Origin: a virus
DNA length: 45,308 nucleotides
Strand: one strand, 5' to 3'
Virus record (IMG/VR): IMGVR_UViG_3300008262_000227
Coordinates: 1 to 45,308 of that record
Numbering within the stretch: the first letter of the stretch is position 1; each line of letters opens with the position of its first letter. The position numbers and the translations under genes were made by a program. The notes beneath the pieces are model-generated. The model worked only from the letters and a program-made list of their open reading frames with translations, searched no databases and was not told the DNA's origin. Shown here piece after piece: positions 1 through 7,938 of the stretch.

Positions 1-1
1 T

Positions 2-148
2 ATGATCGCAGACGAGGCAGTAGAAAGAAAGAAAAATTTTAATAAAATAAAATTAAGTCCAATCAGAATAAAACAATATATTTCATCTGTTGAAAACCAT
101 ATACAAAAAAAACTTATAGAACAAGAAACAAAATGTATATTTGTTTAG
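2..148 (+). CDS. C-terminal part of an unidentified protein (partial)
   Basis: An open plus-strand frame enters at the left edge and ends with TAG at 146-148. The 48 visible residues are Lys-rich and hydrophilic (ending TKCIFV). An ATG lies at position 2, but the frame is open to the edge, so the true start is probably upstream. It converges with the gp14-like gene with a 4-base overlap, the tight packing seen between real phage genes. Not recognised. Confidence 0.5.
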   Translation: MIADEAVERKKNFNKIKLSPIRIKQYISSVENHIQKKLIEQETKCIFV

Positions 149-771
149 TAATCGCCGTATACTGAATCATTGCTACATGGATTATCTATGTATGAGAAAT
201 TTTCCTGTGAGGCTTGTTCTAATTCATCATTATCGTTCCTGTTATTATTTCCAACACCAGGACCAGGAGAACCTGGTTCGTTGCTATACTCATAACGTCT
301 AGCTTTAAAAAACCATAAATAATGTCCACCCAATGGGTTTATTTGAAATTCATCTATAACTTCTGTTAATTCGTAAACAGTTGCTCCTCTTTTTGGAAAA
401 TGTATTCTATCTGATCCATATTCGGTTAATTCAACAACATCACCAGCCTTTGGTTCACTTCCTTCTCCAAAAACTTCCTCATACATTTTTGGGTGAATTA
501 CACCATTCAAATCACTGTCGGCTACAATACCAAATTTAGATAAAAGATAACTATCATTATTTAAATTTAGTAAAACTATTAGATTTTTACCTTCACCAAA
601 ACCACTAACAGTATCTTCTCCATATAAAGAATCTACAGAAGAGAGTGTTGTTAAATTAGAAAAAAATTTAATATCTTGACCATACATTTGAATCTGTTCA
701 CGATTCCAATTGTCAAAATTGTTTCTTTCGTTTAAATTTATTTGTTTATTTAAAAATCTAACAGATTCCAT
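145..771 (-). CDS. T4 gp14-like neck / head completion protein
   Basis: 208 residues. In T4, gp14 joins gp13 in the neck that closes the filled head and receives the tail. Visible here: EQIQMYGQDIKFF (residues 25-37), then a LYGEDTVSGF segment, LLSKFGI, a PKAGDVVEL stretch and a KARRYEYSNE segment near residue 160. These come in the order and spacing of the gp14 neck family in T4-like phages. The Gly/Pro/Asn-rich tail (GSPGPG) is typical of a flexible virion surface. Assignment is by motif recall, not alignment. The next gene upstream carries a capsid-targeting-like start, consistent with a head-gene neighbourhood. Confidence 0.72.
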   Translation of the reverse strand: MESVRFLNKQINLNERNNFDNWNREQIQMYGQDIKFFSNLTTLSSVDSLYGEDTVSGFGEGKNLIVLLNLNNDSYLLSKFGIVADSDLNGVIHPKMYEEVFGEGSEPKAGDVVELTEYGSDRIHFPKRGATVYELTEVIDEFQINPLGGHYLWFFKARRYEYSNEPGSPGPGVGNNNRNDNDELEQASQENFSYIDNPCSNDSVYGDY

Positions 772-772
772 T

Positions 773-1114
773 TTATTTTTTCCTTACAACATAGTATTTA
801 TTATTGTTTCTTACTAAATTTAAACCACTTCTTTTTAAAGACATGCTAAAATTTTTTTTATCATTAGTTATTTTTAATTTAAAAATATTAGCTAATTCAA
901 AAACAATTTGTTCGGAAGGAAGTGGAATAAATTTTAAATTTTGATTTTTTTCGAATTTTTTTATTATATAATGTGATCTTTTTACATTATCTGATCTAGG
1001 AACAAAATATTGGTGCTTTCTATCAACTCCTCTATTTAATGACTGTGTGTGTTTTCTAGACGTTTTAGTAGGTTTTAAAAAACTATTTTCCTCGATGTAT
1101 TGTTTAAAACTCAT
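773..1114 (-). CDS. small basic protein with capsid-targeting-like N-terminus
   Basis: 113 residues if begun at the ATG at 1112-1114. An in-frame ATG at 1141 would make the N-terminus overlap the terminator hairpin at 1133-1153, so the inner start is preferred. The protein then begins MSFKQYIEEN, very close to T4 internal-protein leaders (MKTYQEFIAEA), with an I-E-E tripeptide at residues 7-9. The rest is Lys/Arg-rich, as expected for a DNA-associated internal protein, and I recognise no domain. A late-type TATAAATA box lies just upstream. Probably packaged in the head (inference). Confidence 0.68.
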   Translation of the reverse strand: MSFKQYIEENSFLKPTKTSRKHTQSLNRGVDRKHQYFVPRSDNVKRSHYIIKKFEKNQNLKFIPLPSEQIVFELANIFKLKITNDKKNFSMSLKRSGLNLVRNNNKYYVVRKK

Positions 1115-1118
1115 ATAT

Positions 1119-1127
1119 CTATTTATA
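1119..1127 (-). promoter_or_regulatory. T4-late-like promoter box TATAAATAG
   Basis: The minus strand reads TATAAATAG just after the terminator hairpin and a few bases before the ATG at 1114. TATAAATA is the T4 late promoter -10 element. Supported by position (after a terminator, before a predicted internal-protein gene), but the motif is AT-rich in an AT-rich genome. Confidence 0.45.
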
Positions 1128-1132
1128 AAAAA

Positions 1133-1153
1133 ACTCCACATTAAATGTGGAGT
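1133..1153 (-). terminator. bidirectional intrinsic terminator
   Basis: ACTCCACAT and ATGTGGAGT form a perfect 9-bp stem with a 3-base loop (TAA), with T-tracts on both sides. On the minus strand it ends the transcript of the acidic-protein gene that stops at 1183. Confidence 0.85.
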
Positions 1154-1182
1154 TTTTTTGTTTTTAATCTATTTTTATGTTT

Positions 1183-2064
1183 TTACTTATTATCAATAAA
1201 GCTTTTGTTTCCAGCATTTACAGCAGATACTTTATTGTTTTTACCTTGTAAGGTTTTTCCTTTATCACCATGAGCGGATGCTTCACCCTTAAAACCTTTA
1301 CCGGTTAATGGGACTTGTGCTTTCTTTTTCTTGGCAGAAATAGAACCCTTAACAACACCATTACTTGGTTTGTTCATTCCTTTTAAGAGTTTTTCTTGAT
1401 CAACTAAAGAATGACCTAAAACTTCTGCATCAACTTCTTCTTTTAACTCATCTTCAGACTCTTCATCTTCAGAGCCTTCGTACTCTTCTTCAGAACCTTC
1501 TTCTTCTTCTTCAGAACCTTCTTCTTCTTCTTCTTGAGAACCTTCTTCTTCAGAATCCATTTCACCACCAACTGCTGCTTGTAAAATATCAATTAATTTT
1601 GATGCAGTTTCTTTGTCTAAAGTAATTGTAACATCTTCAGAACCTTCTTCGTCTAAAGAATCTTCTAAATCTTCATCAGAGTCACCCATATCATATTCCA
1701 TTTCATTAGGAGATTCTGAATTAAAAGGAGACTCTTCTCCTTCTTCTTCGTCTTTTTCAATTTCCCAACCAAAAGTATCATCTTCGGAAAGAATTTTATT
1801 ATAAAGATCTTCAAATGGATTTACAGAATCTTTAACAACTGTTTTTGCTTTTTGTAAATCACCCTTTCTTGATTGACCGGAATTTCTTTTATCTTCTGTT
1901 GGTTTTGAAATCTTAGCATTTTTTGTTGTGCTATTTTTATCTTTGTTCATTTTTTCAGAACCTTCGAATGATTTTCCAGGTTTATTTTTTTCACCTTTAA
2001 CAGTGCATTCATTTTTTCCTTCGGTTAAGACTTCTAGATATTTTTGAGTTAATGGGTCTATCAT
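1183..2064 (-). CDS. highly acidic low-complexity internal-head-like protein
   Basis: 293 residues from the ATG at 2062-2064; an upstream ATG at 2097 would translate through the TAAGTA motif. It begins MIDPLTQKYLEVLTEG, with an L-T-E tripeptide at residues 13-15, like a prohead-protease site. The middle (about residues 95-210) is dominated by Glu/Asp/Ser (GSEEEEEGSEEE type), around a short ordered stretch (ITLDKETASKLIDILQAAVG). The tail is Lys/Gly-rich. This charge segregation suits a scaffold or prohead-core protein, but no family is recognised. It follows the nuclease gene by about 45 bases and ends at the 1133 terminator. Confidence 0.65.
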   Translation of the reverse strand: MIDPLTQKYLEVLTEGKNECTVKGEKNKPGKSFEGSEKMNKDKNSTTKNAKISKPTEDKRNSGQSRKGDLQKAKTVVKDSVNPFEDLYNKILSEDDTFGWEIEKDEEEGEESPFNSESPNEMEYDMGDSDEDLEDSLDEEGSEDVTITLDKETASKLIDILQAAVGGEMDSEEEGSQEEEEEGSEEEEEGSEEEYEGSEDEESEDELKEEVDAEVLGHSLVDQEKLLKGMNKPSNGVVKGSISAKKKKAQVPLTGKGFKGEASAHGDKGKTLQGKNNKVSAVNAGNKSFIDNK

Positions 2065-2086
2065 AAATTTATATAGTTTGTAATAA

Positions 2087-2092
2087 TACTTA
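2087..2092 (-). promoter_or_regulatory. TAAGTA candidate late-promoter motif
   Basis: TAAGTA on the minus strand, about 23 bases before the ATG at 2064. It is one of eight such motifs found just upstream of predicted virion or packaged-protein genes in this window. Confidence 0.35.
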
Positions 2093-2109
2093 CACAAGAA
2101 TTATACATT

Positions 2110-2937
2110 TTATATAAATAATTTTTGTTTTTTTAAAATAAATTTAGCTTCTTCTTGTAATGGAAGTGTTTTAATTAATTCATATTGTTTACTTTCTGGA
2201 AACCAAACAATATGTAAACTATCTACTTCAAAATTAGTATTTTTTTCTAAAATATGTTTATATATATGAAGTTGTAGTGAATATTTGATTAATTCACAAT
2301 CATCTAAATGAGATAACTCGTTTAGCATCTTTTTACCCTTGTATCCTTTTGTTTTTATACTTTGATTTGTTTTATAATCTAAAATTGATAGTTTTTTTGT
2401 TTCTTTATTAAGAGATAAATTGTCAATAGTTCCACATACTTTACTTTCATAATCACCTACAACAAACTCAGATTTTAAAAAATGAAAAGAAGAGTCATAC
2501 CATTTATAAAATTTTAAAAAATTAAAAATCATATTTTTCATAACATCTCTATATGTTTCTTTTTTTGTTTCGATGTCACTTGAATTTTCTGACAACAAAA
2601 AATTATTAAATGCAACATCATCTAGTGATACAAACTTCTTATTTAAGAAGTTTTCAACATACTTGTGAAATTCTGTTCCTTTAAAACAAGAATAATTTTT
2701 CTTATAATCCCATTCTTTCAAAACATCTTCAACCATTCTCTTTTGTTTATACGCTACATTTTTTGCTATTTTTTCAGATTCAAATTCTTCTGAATATTGT
2801 TTTAAAAGAGATGTTACTGAATAATTGCATAACTCTCCATTTATCTTATATTTATGATCTTTTTCATAAAACATTACATTTTTAAACGTTTCATTTAAAA
2901 GTAAGTAATCATTAAATGTATCTATTGACTTTAACAT
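2110..2937 (-). CDS. PD-(D/E)XK (RecB/Cas4-like) nuclease
   Basis: 275 residues. RecB/Cas4-like nuclease motifs occur in order: KGTEFHKYVENFL (about 85-97), SEFVVGDYESKVCGTIDNL (about 157-175, with the metal-binding D), LDYKTN (the D-x-K core) and YSLQLHIYKHIL (about 218-230, the QxxxY motif). There is no four-Cys Fe-S cluster, so it is not Cas4 itself. Family members cut DNA, often exonucleolytically. The N-terminus TFNDYLLLNET carries an L-N-E tripeptide like a capsid-targeting leader, so it may be packaged and injected (inference). AT-rich upstream with no clear Shine-Dalgarno. Confidence 0.72.
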   Translation of the reverse strand: MLKSIDTFNDYLLLNETFKNVMFYEKDHKYKINGELCNYSVTSLLKQYSEEFESEKIAKNVAYKQKRMVEDVLKEWDYKKNYSCFKGTEFHKYVENFLNKKFVSLDDVAFNNFLLSENSSDIETKKETYRDVMKNMIFNFLKFYKWYDSSFHFLKSEFVVGDYESKVCGTIDNLSLNKETKKLSILDYKTNQSIKTKGYKGKKMLNELSHLDDCELIKYSLQLHIYKHILEKNTNFEVDSLHIVWFPESKQYELIKTLPLQEEAKFILKKQKLFI

Positions 2938-2988
2938 AGAAAAATTATATTATTTTTTTTAATAAAACACAAGAAAATATTTATTGAT

Positions 2989-3330
2989 ATGAAATTTACA
3001 AAAAAACAAATTAATAAAATCTACGATGAATGTGTTCAATTAATAAAAAAACAAAAACCAAGTTTTTTTGTTTTTAGAAAAATGAGAGGAATAGCTGGTC
3101 TTTGCTATGATGATAAATTAGAGTTTGATTATAGAAAAGATGTTATACCTACTATGTTTCATGAATGTATACATTTTATATATCCAGAATGGTCAGAAAC
3201 AAAAGTTTTATTAGCTGAAAAAAGATTAATAAATAATTTAACAGGTTTACAAATAACCGAATTTTTAAAAATTTTATCAAATAAACTTTATTTGTCAGAA
3301 GTTAAAAAACATGAAAGGGACACTTTTTAA
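2989..3330 (+). CDS. small HExxH metallopeptidase-like protein
   Basis: 113 residues with FHECIHFIYPEWSE near residues 58-71. HECIH is a zinc-binding HExxH motif; the Glu of PEWSE is a plausible third ligand, as in gluzincins or SprT-like minimal proteins. No signal peptide, so probably cytoplasmic. The substrate cannot be told. The 3' end overlaps the convergent gene by 29 bases. Confidence 0.6.
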   Translation: MKFTKKQINKIYDECVQLIKKQKPSFFVFRKMRGIAGLCYDDKLEFDYRKDVIPTMFHECIHFIYPEWSETKVLLAEKRLINNLTGLQITEFLKILSNKLYLSEVKKHERDTF

Positions 3331-4036
3331 TACCAAAAATTTTTTTTGCCCTAAAATTATTTTTGTAAATATTAAAAAAGGAAGAACTTGCTTTGTACCA
3401 CTTATAAATTAAGTTTTTATTCTTTTTATGAAAAGATAAATTAAATCTTTCTCTTCTAAATGGAATAACCTGAGCAATAGGTGTTCCTTTTGGAATAAGA
3501 CCTACAAAATCCTTTTTAATATAAAAAGGAAAATTTACGGACAATGGAAAATTATCTGTATCAACCAAACCACTTAGAACCTTAAATGGAAGATCATCAT
3601 AATAAGAAGGATGAATAAATAAACAAGACCAGTTTTTAGGTGTTTCAAATATCCAAAAATTATTAAATTTAAATGGTTGTGGATTGAATATTTCTTCAAC
3701 AGGAAGTGTTTTTGATTGATTTTCGTTATGAGGTTCTATTAAAGGTAAATGTCCTAACCCCCATCTAAAACTAACATTTTCGTTGTTTGCATTTTCAACC
3801 CAAACATCACATGGTAAAGGAATATGATAACCAGCCCCTATTAAATCTCTTACTGGCATACAATTTTTTATTGTAGAAGTAGGCATATTATATTCATCTA
3901 TATTTTTAGTTGGTGTATAATATGTTGTTGTTTTTTTTATCCAATCTGGTGTTTTTCTAATTGCTTGATATGGTCTTTCTAAATATTCCAAATATTCTTC
4001 TTCTGTTGGATAAATTTTTATTTTTATACTAGACAT
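3302..4036 (-). CDS. conserved phage protein (DUF6065-like)
   Basis: 244 residues. YLERPYQAIRKTPDWIKK (about 17-34), TIKNCMPVRDLIGAGYHIPLPCDVWV (about 55-80), then IPKGTPIAQVIPFRRE (about 185-200) resemble a conserved myovirus protein of unknown function that I recall as DUF6065. The dUTPase-like phrase IPKGTPIAQV suggests a beta-rich fold. No catalytic site is evident. Promoter-like boxes at 4043-4072 precede it. Confidence 0.55.
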   Translation of the reverse strand: MSSIKIKIYPTEEEYLEYLERPYQAIRKTPDWIKKTTTYYTPTKNIDEYNMPTSTIKNCMPVRDLIGAGYHIPLPCDVWVENANNENVSFRWGLGHLPLIEPHNENQSKTLPVEEIFNPQPFKFNNFWIFETPKNWSCLFIHPSYYDDLPFKVLSGLVDTDNFPLSVNFPFYIKKDFVGLIPKGTPIAQVIPFRRERFNLSFHKKNKNLIYKWYKASSSFFNIYKNNFRAKKIFGIKKCPFHVF

Positions 4037-4042
4037 GACAAA

Positions 4043-4072
4043 ATATTATCATTAAATATGAATAATAGTCAA
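4043..4072 (-). promoter_or_regulatory. sigma70/Bacteroidota-type promoter
   Basis: Minus strand TTGACT (4067-4072), 18-bp spacer, TAATAT (4043-4048), followed by TTTG and the ATG of the gene starting at 4036. Confidence 0.5.
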
Positions 4073-4073
4073 T

Positions 4074-4232
4074 ATGAAATTTTTTAATTTATTTCTAGCT
4101 TGGTTTTTTTATCTTTTAGGAGATTTTTTATGCAAATTTCCTTTTTACCTTTGTTATGTTTTATATTCAAAAACTATGAATCTTTCTGTAAAGTTCGATG
4201 AGAAATGTGGATATAAAATATGGAAAGAATAA
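4074..4232 (+). CDS. 52-residue membrane-associated phage protein
   Basis: ATG at 4074-4076 to TAA at 4230-4232. Residues 1-30 are strongly hydrophobic and aromatic (FFNLFLAWFFYLLGDFLC), then a polar tail SVKFDEKCGYKIWKE. Similar small proteins with a GD(I/F) step and a V-x-(Y/F)-D-E-x-x-G-(Y/F) tail occur in many T4-like phages, unassigned. Lies in the nrdB leader, same strand, 40 bases ahead. Confidence 0.6.
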   Translation: MKFFNLFLAWFFYLLGDFLCKFPFYLCYVLYSKTMNLSVKFDEKCGYKIWKE

Positions 4233-4234
4233 TC

Positions 4235-4264
4235 TTGCTTTTACTCCCGATTTTATGATAATTA
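4235..4264 (+). promoter_or_regulatory. possible nrdB promoter
   Basis: TTGCTT (4235-4240), 18-bp spacer, TAATTA (4259-4264), 8 bases before the nrdB ATG. The short leader contains no Shine-Dalgarno. Weak match. Confidence 0.3.
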
Positions 4265-4271
4265 TAGTACT

Positions 4272-5246
4272 ATGATTTTCGAAGAACAAATATCACGCAA
4301 ACCTAATCTTTATCCTTGGACCGAACAATTCATAGAATCTATGCATAATGGATTTTGGACAGATAAAGAATTCTCTTTTAAATCTGATGTTCAACAATTT
4401 AAGGTTAAATTGACTGACCAAGAAAAGGAAATTGTAGTAAGAACATTATCTGCTATTGGTCAGATTGAGATTGCTGTTAAAACATTTTGGGCAAAACTCG
4501 GAGAAAATCTACCACACCCAGCATTACAAGATCTTGGTTATGTAATGGCTAACACCGAGGTAATCCACAATAATGCATACGAAAGACTAATTACAACACT
4601 TGGTCTTGAAAAAGTATTTGAAGATAATTTAAAACTTGATTGGATTCAAGGTCGTGTTAAATATCTCAAGAAGTACACGCACAGATTTTATAAAGATTCA
4701 AAAAAACAATACCTATATGCACTTATTCTTTTCACATTGTTTGTCGAAAATGTTTCATTATTTTCACAATTTTATGTCATCAATTGGTTTGCTCGTCATA
4801 AGAATGTTTTAAAAGATACTGATCAACAAGTTAAATATACTCGAAATGAAGAAAATATTCATGCTTTGGTTGGTATTAAAATCATTAATACAATACGTTC
4901 TGAATATCCCGATCTTTTTGATGATGAATTGGTCGAAAAGGTTGTGAGTGAAGCAAAAGAAGCATATGAATCGGAAGCTAAAATCATCGACTGGATGGTT
5001 AATGGAATTAAAGAAGAAGGATTGAGTGCTGTTGTTCTTAAAGAATTTGTTAAAAATAGAATCAATGAATCATTAGAACAAATAGGATTTCCCGAAGTAT
5101 TTGAAATTAATAAAGAACTTGTCAAAGAAACATTTTGGTTCGAAGAGGAACTTTTGGGTAACAATATGGTTGATTTTTTCAGTTCCAGACCGACAGAATA
5201 CTCTAAAAAATCACAATGTTTTGATGAAGATGCATTATTCGGTTAA
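4272..5246 (+). CDS. nrdB: class I ribonucleotide reductase, small (radical) subunit
   Basis: 324 residues, close to the usual ~340-375. It houses the diiron-tyrosyl radical that starts ribonucleotide reduction in NrdA. Ligand motifs: EVIHNNAYERL (about residues 96-106: Glu, His and, four residues on, the radical Tyr), FVENVSLFSQF (about 157) and NEENIHALVG (about 193). The acidic/aromatic C-terminus (CFDEDALFG) is the tail that docks on NrdA. It is expressed ahead of the peptidase-like gene and nrdA on the same strand. High confidence. Confidence 0.95.
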   Translation: MIFEEQISRKPNLYPWTEQFIESMHNGFWTDKEFSFKSDVQQFKVKLTDQEKEIVVRTLSAIGQIEIAVKTFWAKLGENLPHPALQDLGYVMANTEVIHNNAYERLITTLGLEKVFEDNLKLDWIQGRVKYLKKYTHRFYKDSKKQYLYALILFTLFVENVSLFSQFYVINWFARHKNVLKDTDQQVKYTRNEENIHALVGIKIINTIRSEYPDLFDDELVEKVVSEAKEAYESEAKIIDWMVNGIKEEGLSAVVLKEFVKNRINESLEQIGFPEVFEINKELVKETFWFEEELLGNNMVDFFSSRPTEYSKKSQCFDEDALFG

Positions 5247-5294
5247 TTAATTTAGTATTCAGTAGGTCGAGTGATACAACAACAGCGAAATAAA

Positions 5295-5858
5295 ATGAAA
5301 TTTGATATTCTAGTTGAACAAATTTTAAATTCTAAAAAAATTGTAATTGTAAGTGGATTACATGGTGATGAACCTGCTGGTAATTTAGCAGCACAATACT
5401 TTAAAGATCAACCAAATATTAAAGTATTTTCAAACATTAATAAAACAAACAAAAGGAGAATAGACGGTGAAGATCCTAACAGACATTTTGATACTGATGA
5501 TCAAACCGACTTGCAGGATAGAATTTTAAATGCTATTGAAAACATAAATCCAACACTTGTTATATCATTGCATGAAGATGATGAAGTAGATGGTGTTTAT
5601 GCTTATTGTTCATCAGAAATAGAAGATCTTGTTAAAAATTCTTTATCTAAAAGTAAAATAAAATTGACTCATAAAGCGCATGGTGATATAACTAATGACG
5701 GCGTGATTACAAAAGGACAACAACCATATAAAGGAACTCTTGAACGAGCTTTGAAAAGAAGGAATATTCCATATTGCACACTAGAAACACCATCTTCAAA
5801 AGAAGATATTCAAAAAAGAGCAGAAACTTTAATCTCAATCATAAAAGACTTGATCTAG
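5295..5858 (+). CDS. M14-like zinc hydrolase (succinylglutamate desuccinylase/aspartoacylase type)
   Basis: 187 residues from the ATG at 5295 (a GTG at 5271 would add 8 unsupported residues). The start is VIVSGLHGDEPAGNLAA, the HxxE zinc site of the AstE/AspA and M14 families; the second zinc His is in VISLHEDDEVDG (about 95-106); a candidate catalytic Glu is in PYCTLETPSS near the C-terminus. The family removes acyl or C-terminal groups from amino acids or peptides; the substrate is unknown. It is shorter than cellular members (~300) and looks like a catalytic core. Its place between nrdB and nrdA is unusual. Confidence 0.75.
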   Translation: MKFDILVEQILNSKKIVIVSGLHGDEPAGNLAAQYFKDQPNIKVFSNINKTNKRRIDGEDPNRHFDTDDQTDLQDRILNAIENINPTLVISLHEDDEVDGVYAYCSSEIEDLVKNSLSKSKIKLTHKAHGDITNDGVITKGQQPYKGTLERALKRRNIPYCTLETPSSKEDIQKRAETLISIIKDLI

Positions 5859-5906
5859 GTCTTGTTTAAAGTAAAATCGTTCGTAAATAATTTAACATTT
5901 TAAAAC

Positions 5907-7574
5907 ATGAATAAAGATATATATTGGCTTAACAAAGACTCGCGTAAATTTCTCGAAAGAGGTTATTTGTTAGAGGGAGAAACAGCAGAACAAAGAATTA
6001 GAGATATGGCAGAAACCGCTGAAAAATATCTAAACATGAAAGGATTTGCTGATCAATTCGAAGATTATATGCATTCCGGTTTTTACTCTATTAGTTCTCC
6101 AATCTGGGCGAATTTCGGAAGAAAAAGAGGTCTTCCAATCTCATGCTTTGGATCTTATGTTGGGGATACTATGGAAGAAATCATGAACAAAGTTTCTGAG
6201 GTTGCTTTAATGACCAAGCATGGTGGTGGAACATCTGCTTACTTTGGTGCATTGAGGGGTCGAGGAACTCCTATTTCTTCTGGTGGAGAGTCTACTGGAT
6301 CTGTTCATTTCATGGAACTTTATGATAAGCTTATGGAAGTAGTTTCTCAGGGCTCTGTTCGTAGAGGTTCGTTTGCGGCATATCTTCCAATTGATCATCC
6401 AGATATTGAAGAATTTTTAAAGATTCGTGGGGAAGGTCATCCAATTCAAAATCTTTCTATTGGAGTTAGTGTTTCTGATGAATGGATGAAGAAAATGATT
6501 GATGGGGATAAAGATGCTCGTAAAATTTGGGGTCTGGTTATCAAAAAACGTTTTGAGTCTGGTTATCCATATATTTTCTTTTCAGATAATGCCAATAAAC
6601 AAGCACCACAAATTTATAAAGACAAAGGATTAAAAATTAATAATTCAAATCTTTGTTCTGAAATCATGCTTTCAAATTCGGAAGATGAATCGTTTGTATG
6701 TGATCTTTCTTCCATGAATTTGGAAACTTGGGAAGAATGGAAAGATACCGATGCAGTAGAAGTTTTGGTTTATTTCTTGGACGCGGTAATGTCTGAATTC
6801 ATTGAAAAAACTGAAGGAATGAAATTCATGGAAGCTCCTAGAAATTTTGCTATTAGTCAAAGAGCATTAGGAGTGGGTATTCTTGGTTGGCATTCTTTAT
6901 TACAATCTAAGATGATTCCTTTTGAATCCATGGAAGCCAAGATGCTTAACAATCAAATTTGGAAAAGAATCAGAGAACGTGCTGATAATGCAACATGTGA
7001 ATTGGCAAAACTTTTTGGCCATGCTCCGATATTTTCCTTTTCTGACAACAAACCAGAATACAACAGAAGAAATACAACAACTCTTGCAGTTGCTCCAACC
7101 ACATCATCTAGTTTCATTCTTGGGCAAGTATCACCAAGTATAGAACCTCTTAATAGTAATTATTTTGTGAAAGATCTTAGTAAAGGTAAATTTACATATA
7201 AAAATCCATATCTTAAAAAACTTCTAAAGGAAAAAGGTAAAGATGACGATGATACATGGAAGTCTATTCTCATTAAAGGTGGGAGTGTTCAACATTTAGA
7301 TTTTTTAAATGAAGACGAAAAAAACGTCTTTAAGACTTTTGGAGAAATTTCACAAAAAGAAATTATCATTCAAGCCGCTCAACGCCAAAAGTATATTGAT
7401 CAAGGACAAAGTTTGAATATTATGATTCCACCAAACACAAAACCAAAAGATGTAAATGAGCTTATGATTTTTGCTTGGGAACAGGGAATTAAATCTCTTT
7501 ATTATCAGCGAAGCGCAAATCCAGCACAGGAACTTGCTCGTTCTATTCTATCTTGTAAATCTTGTGAATCTTAA
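5907..7574 (+). CDS. nrdA: class I ribonucleotide reductase, large (catalytic) subunit
   Basis: 555 residues versus ~750 in E. coli. The N-terminal ATP-cone is absent, so dATP shut-off by that domain is not expected. Active-site elements are present: ISCFGS (about 72, redox Cys), NSNLCSEI (about 246-253, Asn/thiyl Cys/Glu triad), VCDLSSMNL (second redox Cys), SLYYQRS (about 533, the Tyr pair of the radical path), and a C-terminal CKSCES that can regenerate the active-site disulfide. KHGGGTSAYFGALRGRG is the specificity-loop region. Works with NrdB to make dNDPs. The sequence is contiguous, with no intron. Confidence 0.95.
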   Translation: MNKDIYWLNKDSRKFLERGYLLEGETAEQRIRDMAETAEKYLNMKGFADQFEDYMHSGFYSISSPIWANFGRKRGLPISCFGSYVGDTMEEIMNKVSEVALMTKHGGGTSAYFGALRGRGTPISSGGESTGSVHFMELYDKLMEVVSQGSVRRGSFAAYLPIDHPDIEEFLKIRGEGHPIQNLSIGVSVSDEWMKKMIDGDKDARKIWGLVIKKRFESGYPYIFFSDNANKQAPQIYKDKGLKINNSNLCSEIMLSNSEDESFVCDLSSMNLETWEEWKDTDAVEVLVYFLDAVMSEFIEKTEGMKFMEAPRNFAISQRALGVGILGWHSLLQSKMIPFESMEAKMLNNQIWKRIRERADNATCELAKLFGHAPIFSFSDNKPEYNRRNTTTLAVAPTTSSSFILGQVSPSIEPLNSNYFVKDLSKGKFTYKNPYLKKLLKEKGKDDDDTWKSILIKGGSVQHLDFLNEDEKNVFKTFGEISQKEIIIQAAQRQKYIDQGQSLNIMIPPNTKPKDVNELMIFAWEQGIKSLYYQRSANPAQELARSILSCKSCES

Positions 7575-7577
7575 AGA

Positions 7578-7583
7578 TAAGTA
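7578..7583 (+). promoter_or_regulatory. TAAGTA candidate late-promoter motif
   Basis: TAAGTA 10 bases before the ATG at 7594, right after the nrdA stop. Would let the tagged gene downstream be transcribed late, separately from nrdA (inference). Confidence 0.35.
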
Positions 7584-7593
7584 TATATTTAAA

Positions 7594-7938
7594 ATGAAAC
7601 AACAAGAATTTAAATCACTAGAAAAAATTTACGAATCAATTTCTTTGAAAAATAAAGAAGTAATATCAGAAGATGCTAATGAAAGTTTAGGTGCTGGTAT
7701 TGTTTGGATTATAGTGTTTGGTCTTCCTCTTATTTTTGATTATTTTTCAAAAAAATATCCAGATCTTAAAGAAAAATTTGAATCAATAAAAAATGATTTG
7801 AAAAATACAAACATAAAAGAGGATATTAAAGGTATTTTAAGCAGAGAAAAACAAACAGAACAAAAACCAAAAGAAGATGGTATTTCTTCACTTTTAACAG
7901 GTGGAGTAAGAAAAACCCCTCCAGGTTCTAGGTTTTAA
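7594..7938 (+). CDS. tagged membrane protein (candidate packaged protein)
   Basis: 114 residues from the ATG at 7594; a longer frame from 7471 overlaps nrdA and is rejected. The start MKQQEFKSLEKIYESI aligns with the MKNKDQILLENLYDSI type of tag, although the E at residue 10 is preceded by S-L rather than L-L; an I-Y-E follows at 12-14. A membrane helix (GIVWIIVFGLPLIFDYF) lies near residues 38-55, followed by a charged Lys/Glu tail. It is the only plus-strand member of the tag family. Confidence 0.65.
   Translation: MKQQEFKSLEKIYESISLKNKEVISEDANESLGAGIVWIIVFGLPLIFDYFSKKYPDLKEKFESIKNDLKNTNIKEDIKGILSREKQTEQKPKEDGISSLLTGGVRKTPPGSRF

Noticed and set aside
5907-7574. Intron or intein in nrdA
   Set aside because: All active-site motifs are in one frame with normal spacing; the shorter size is explained by the missing ATP-cone.
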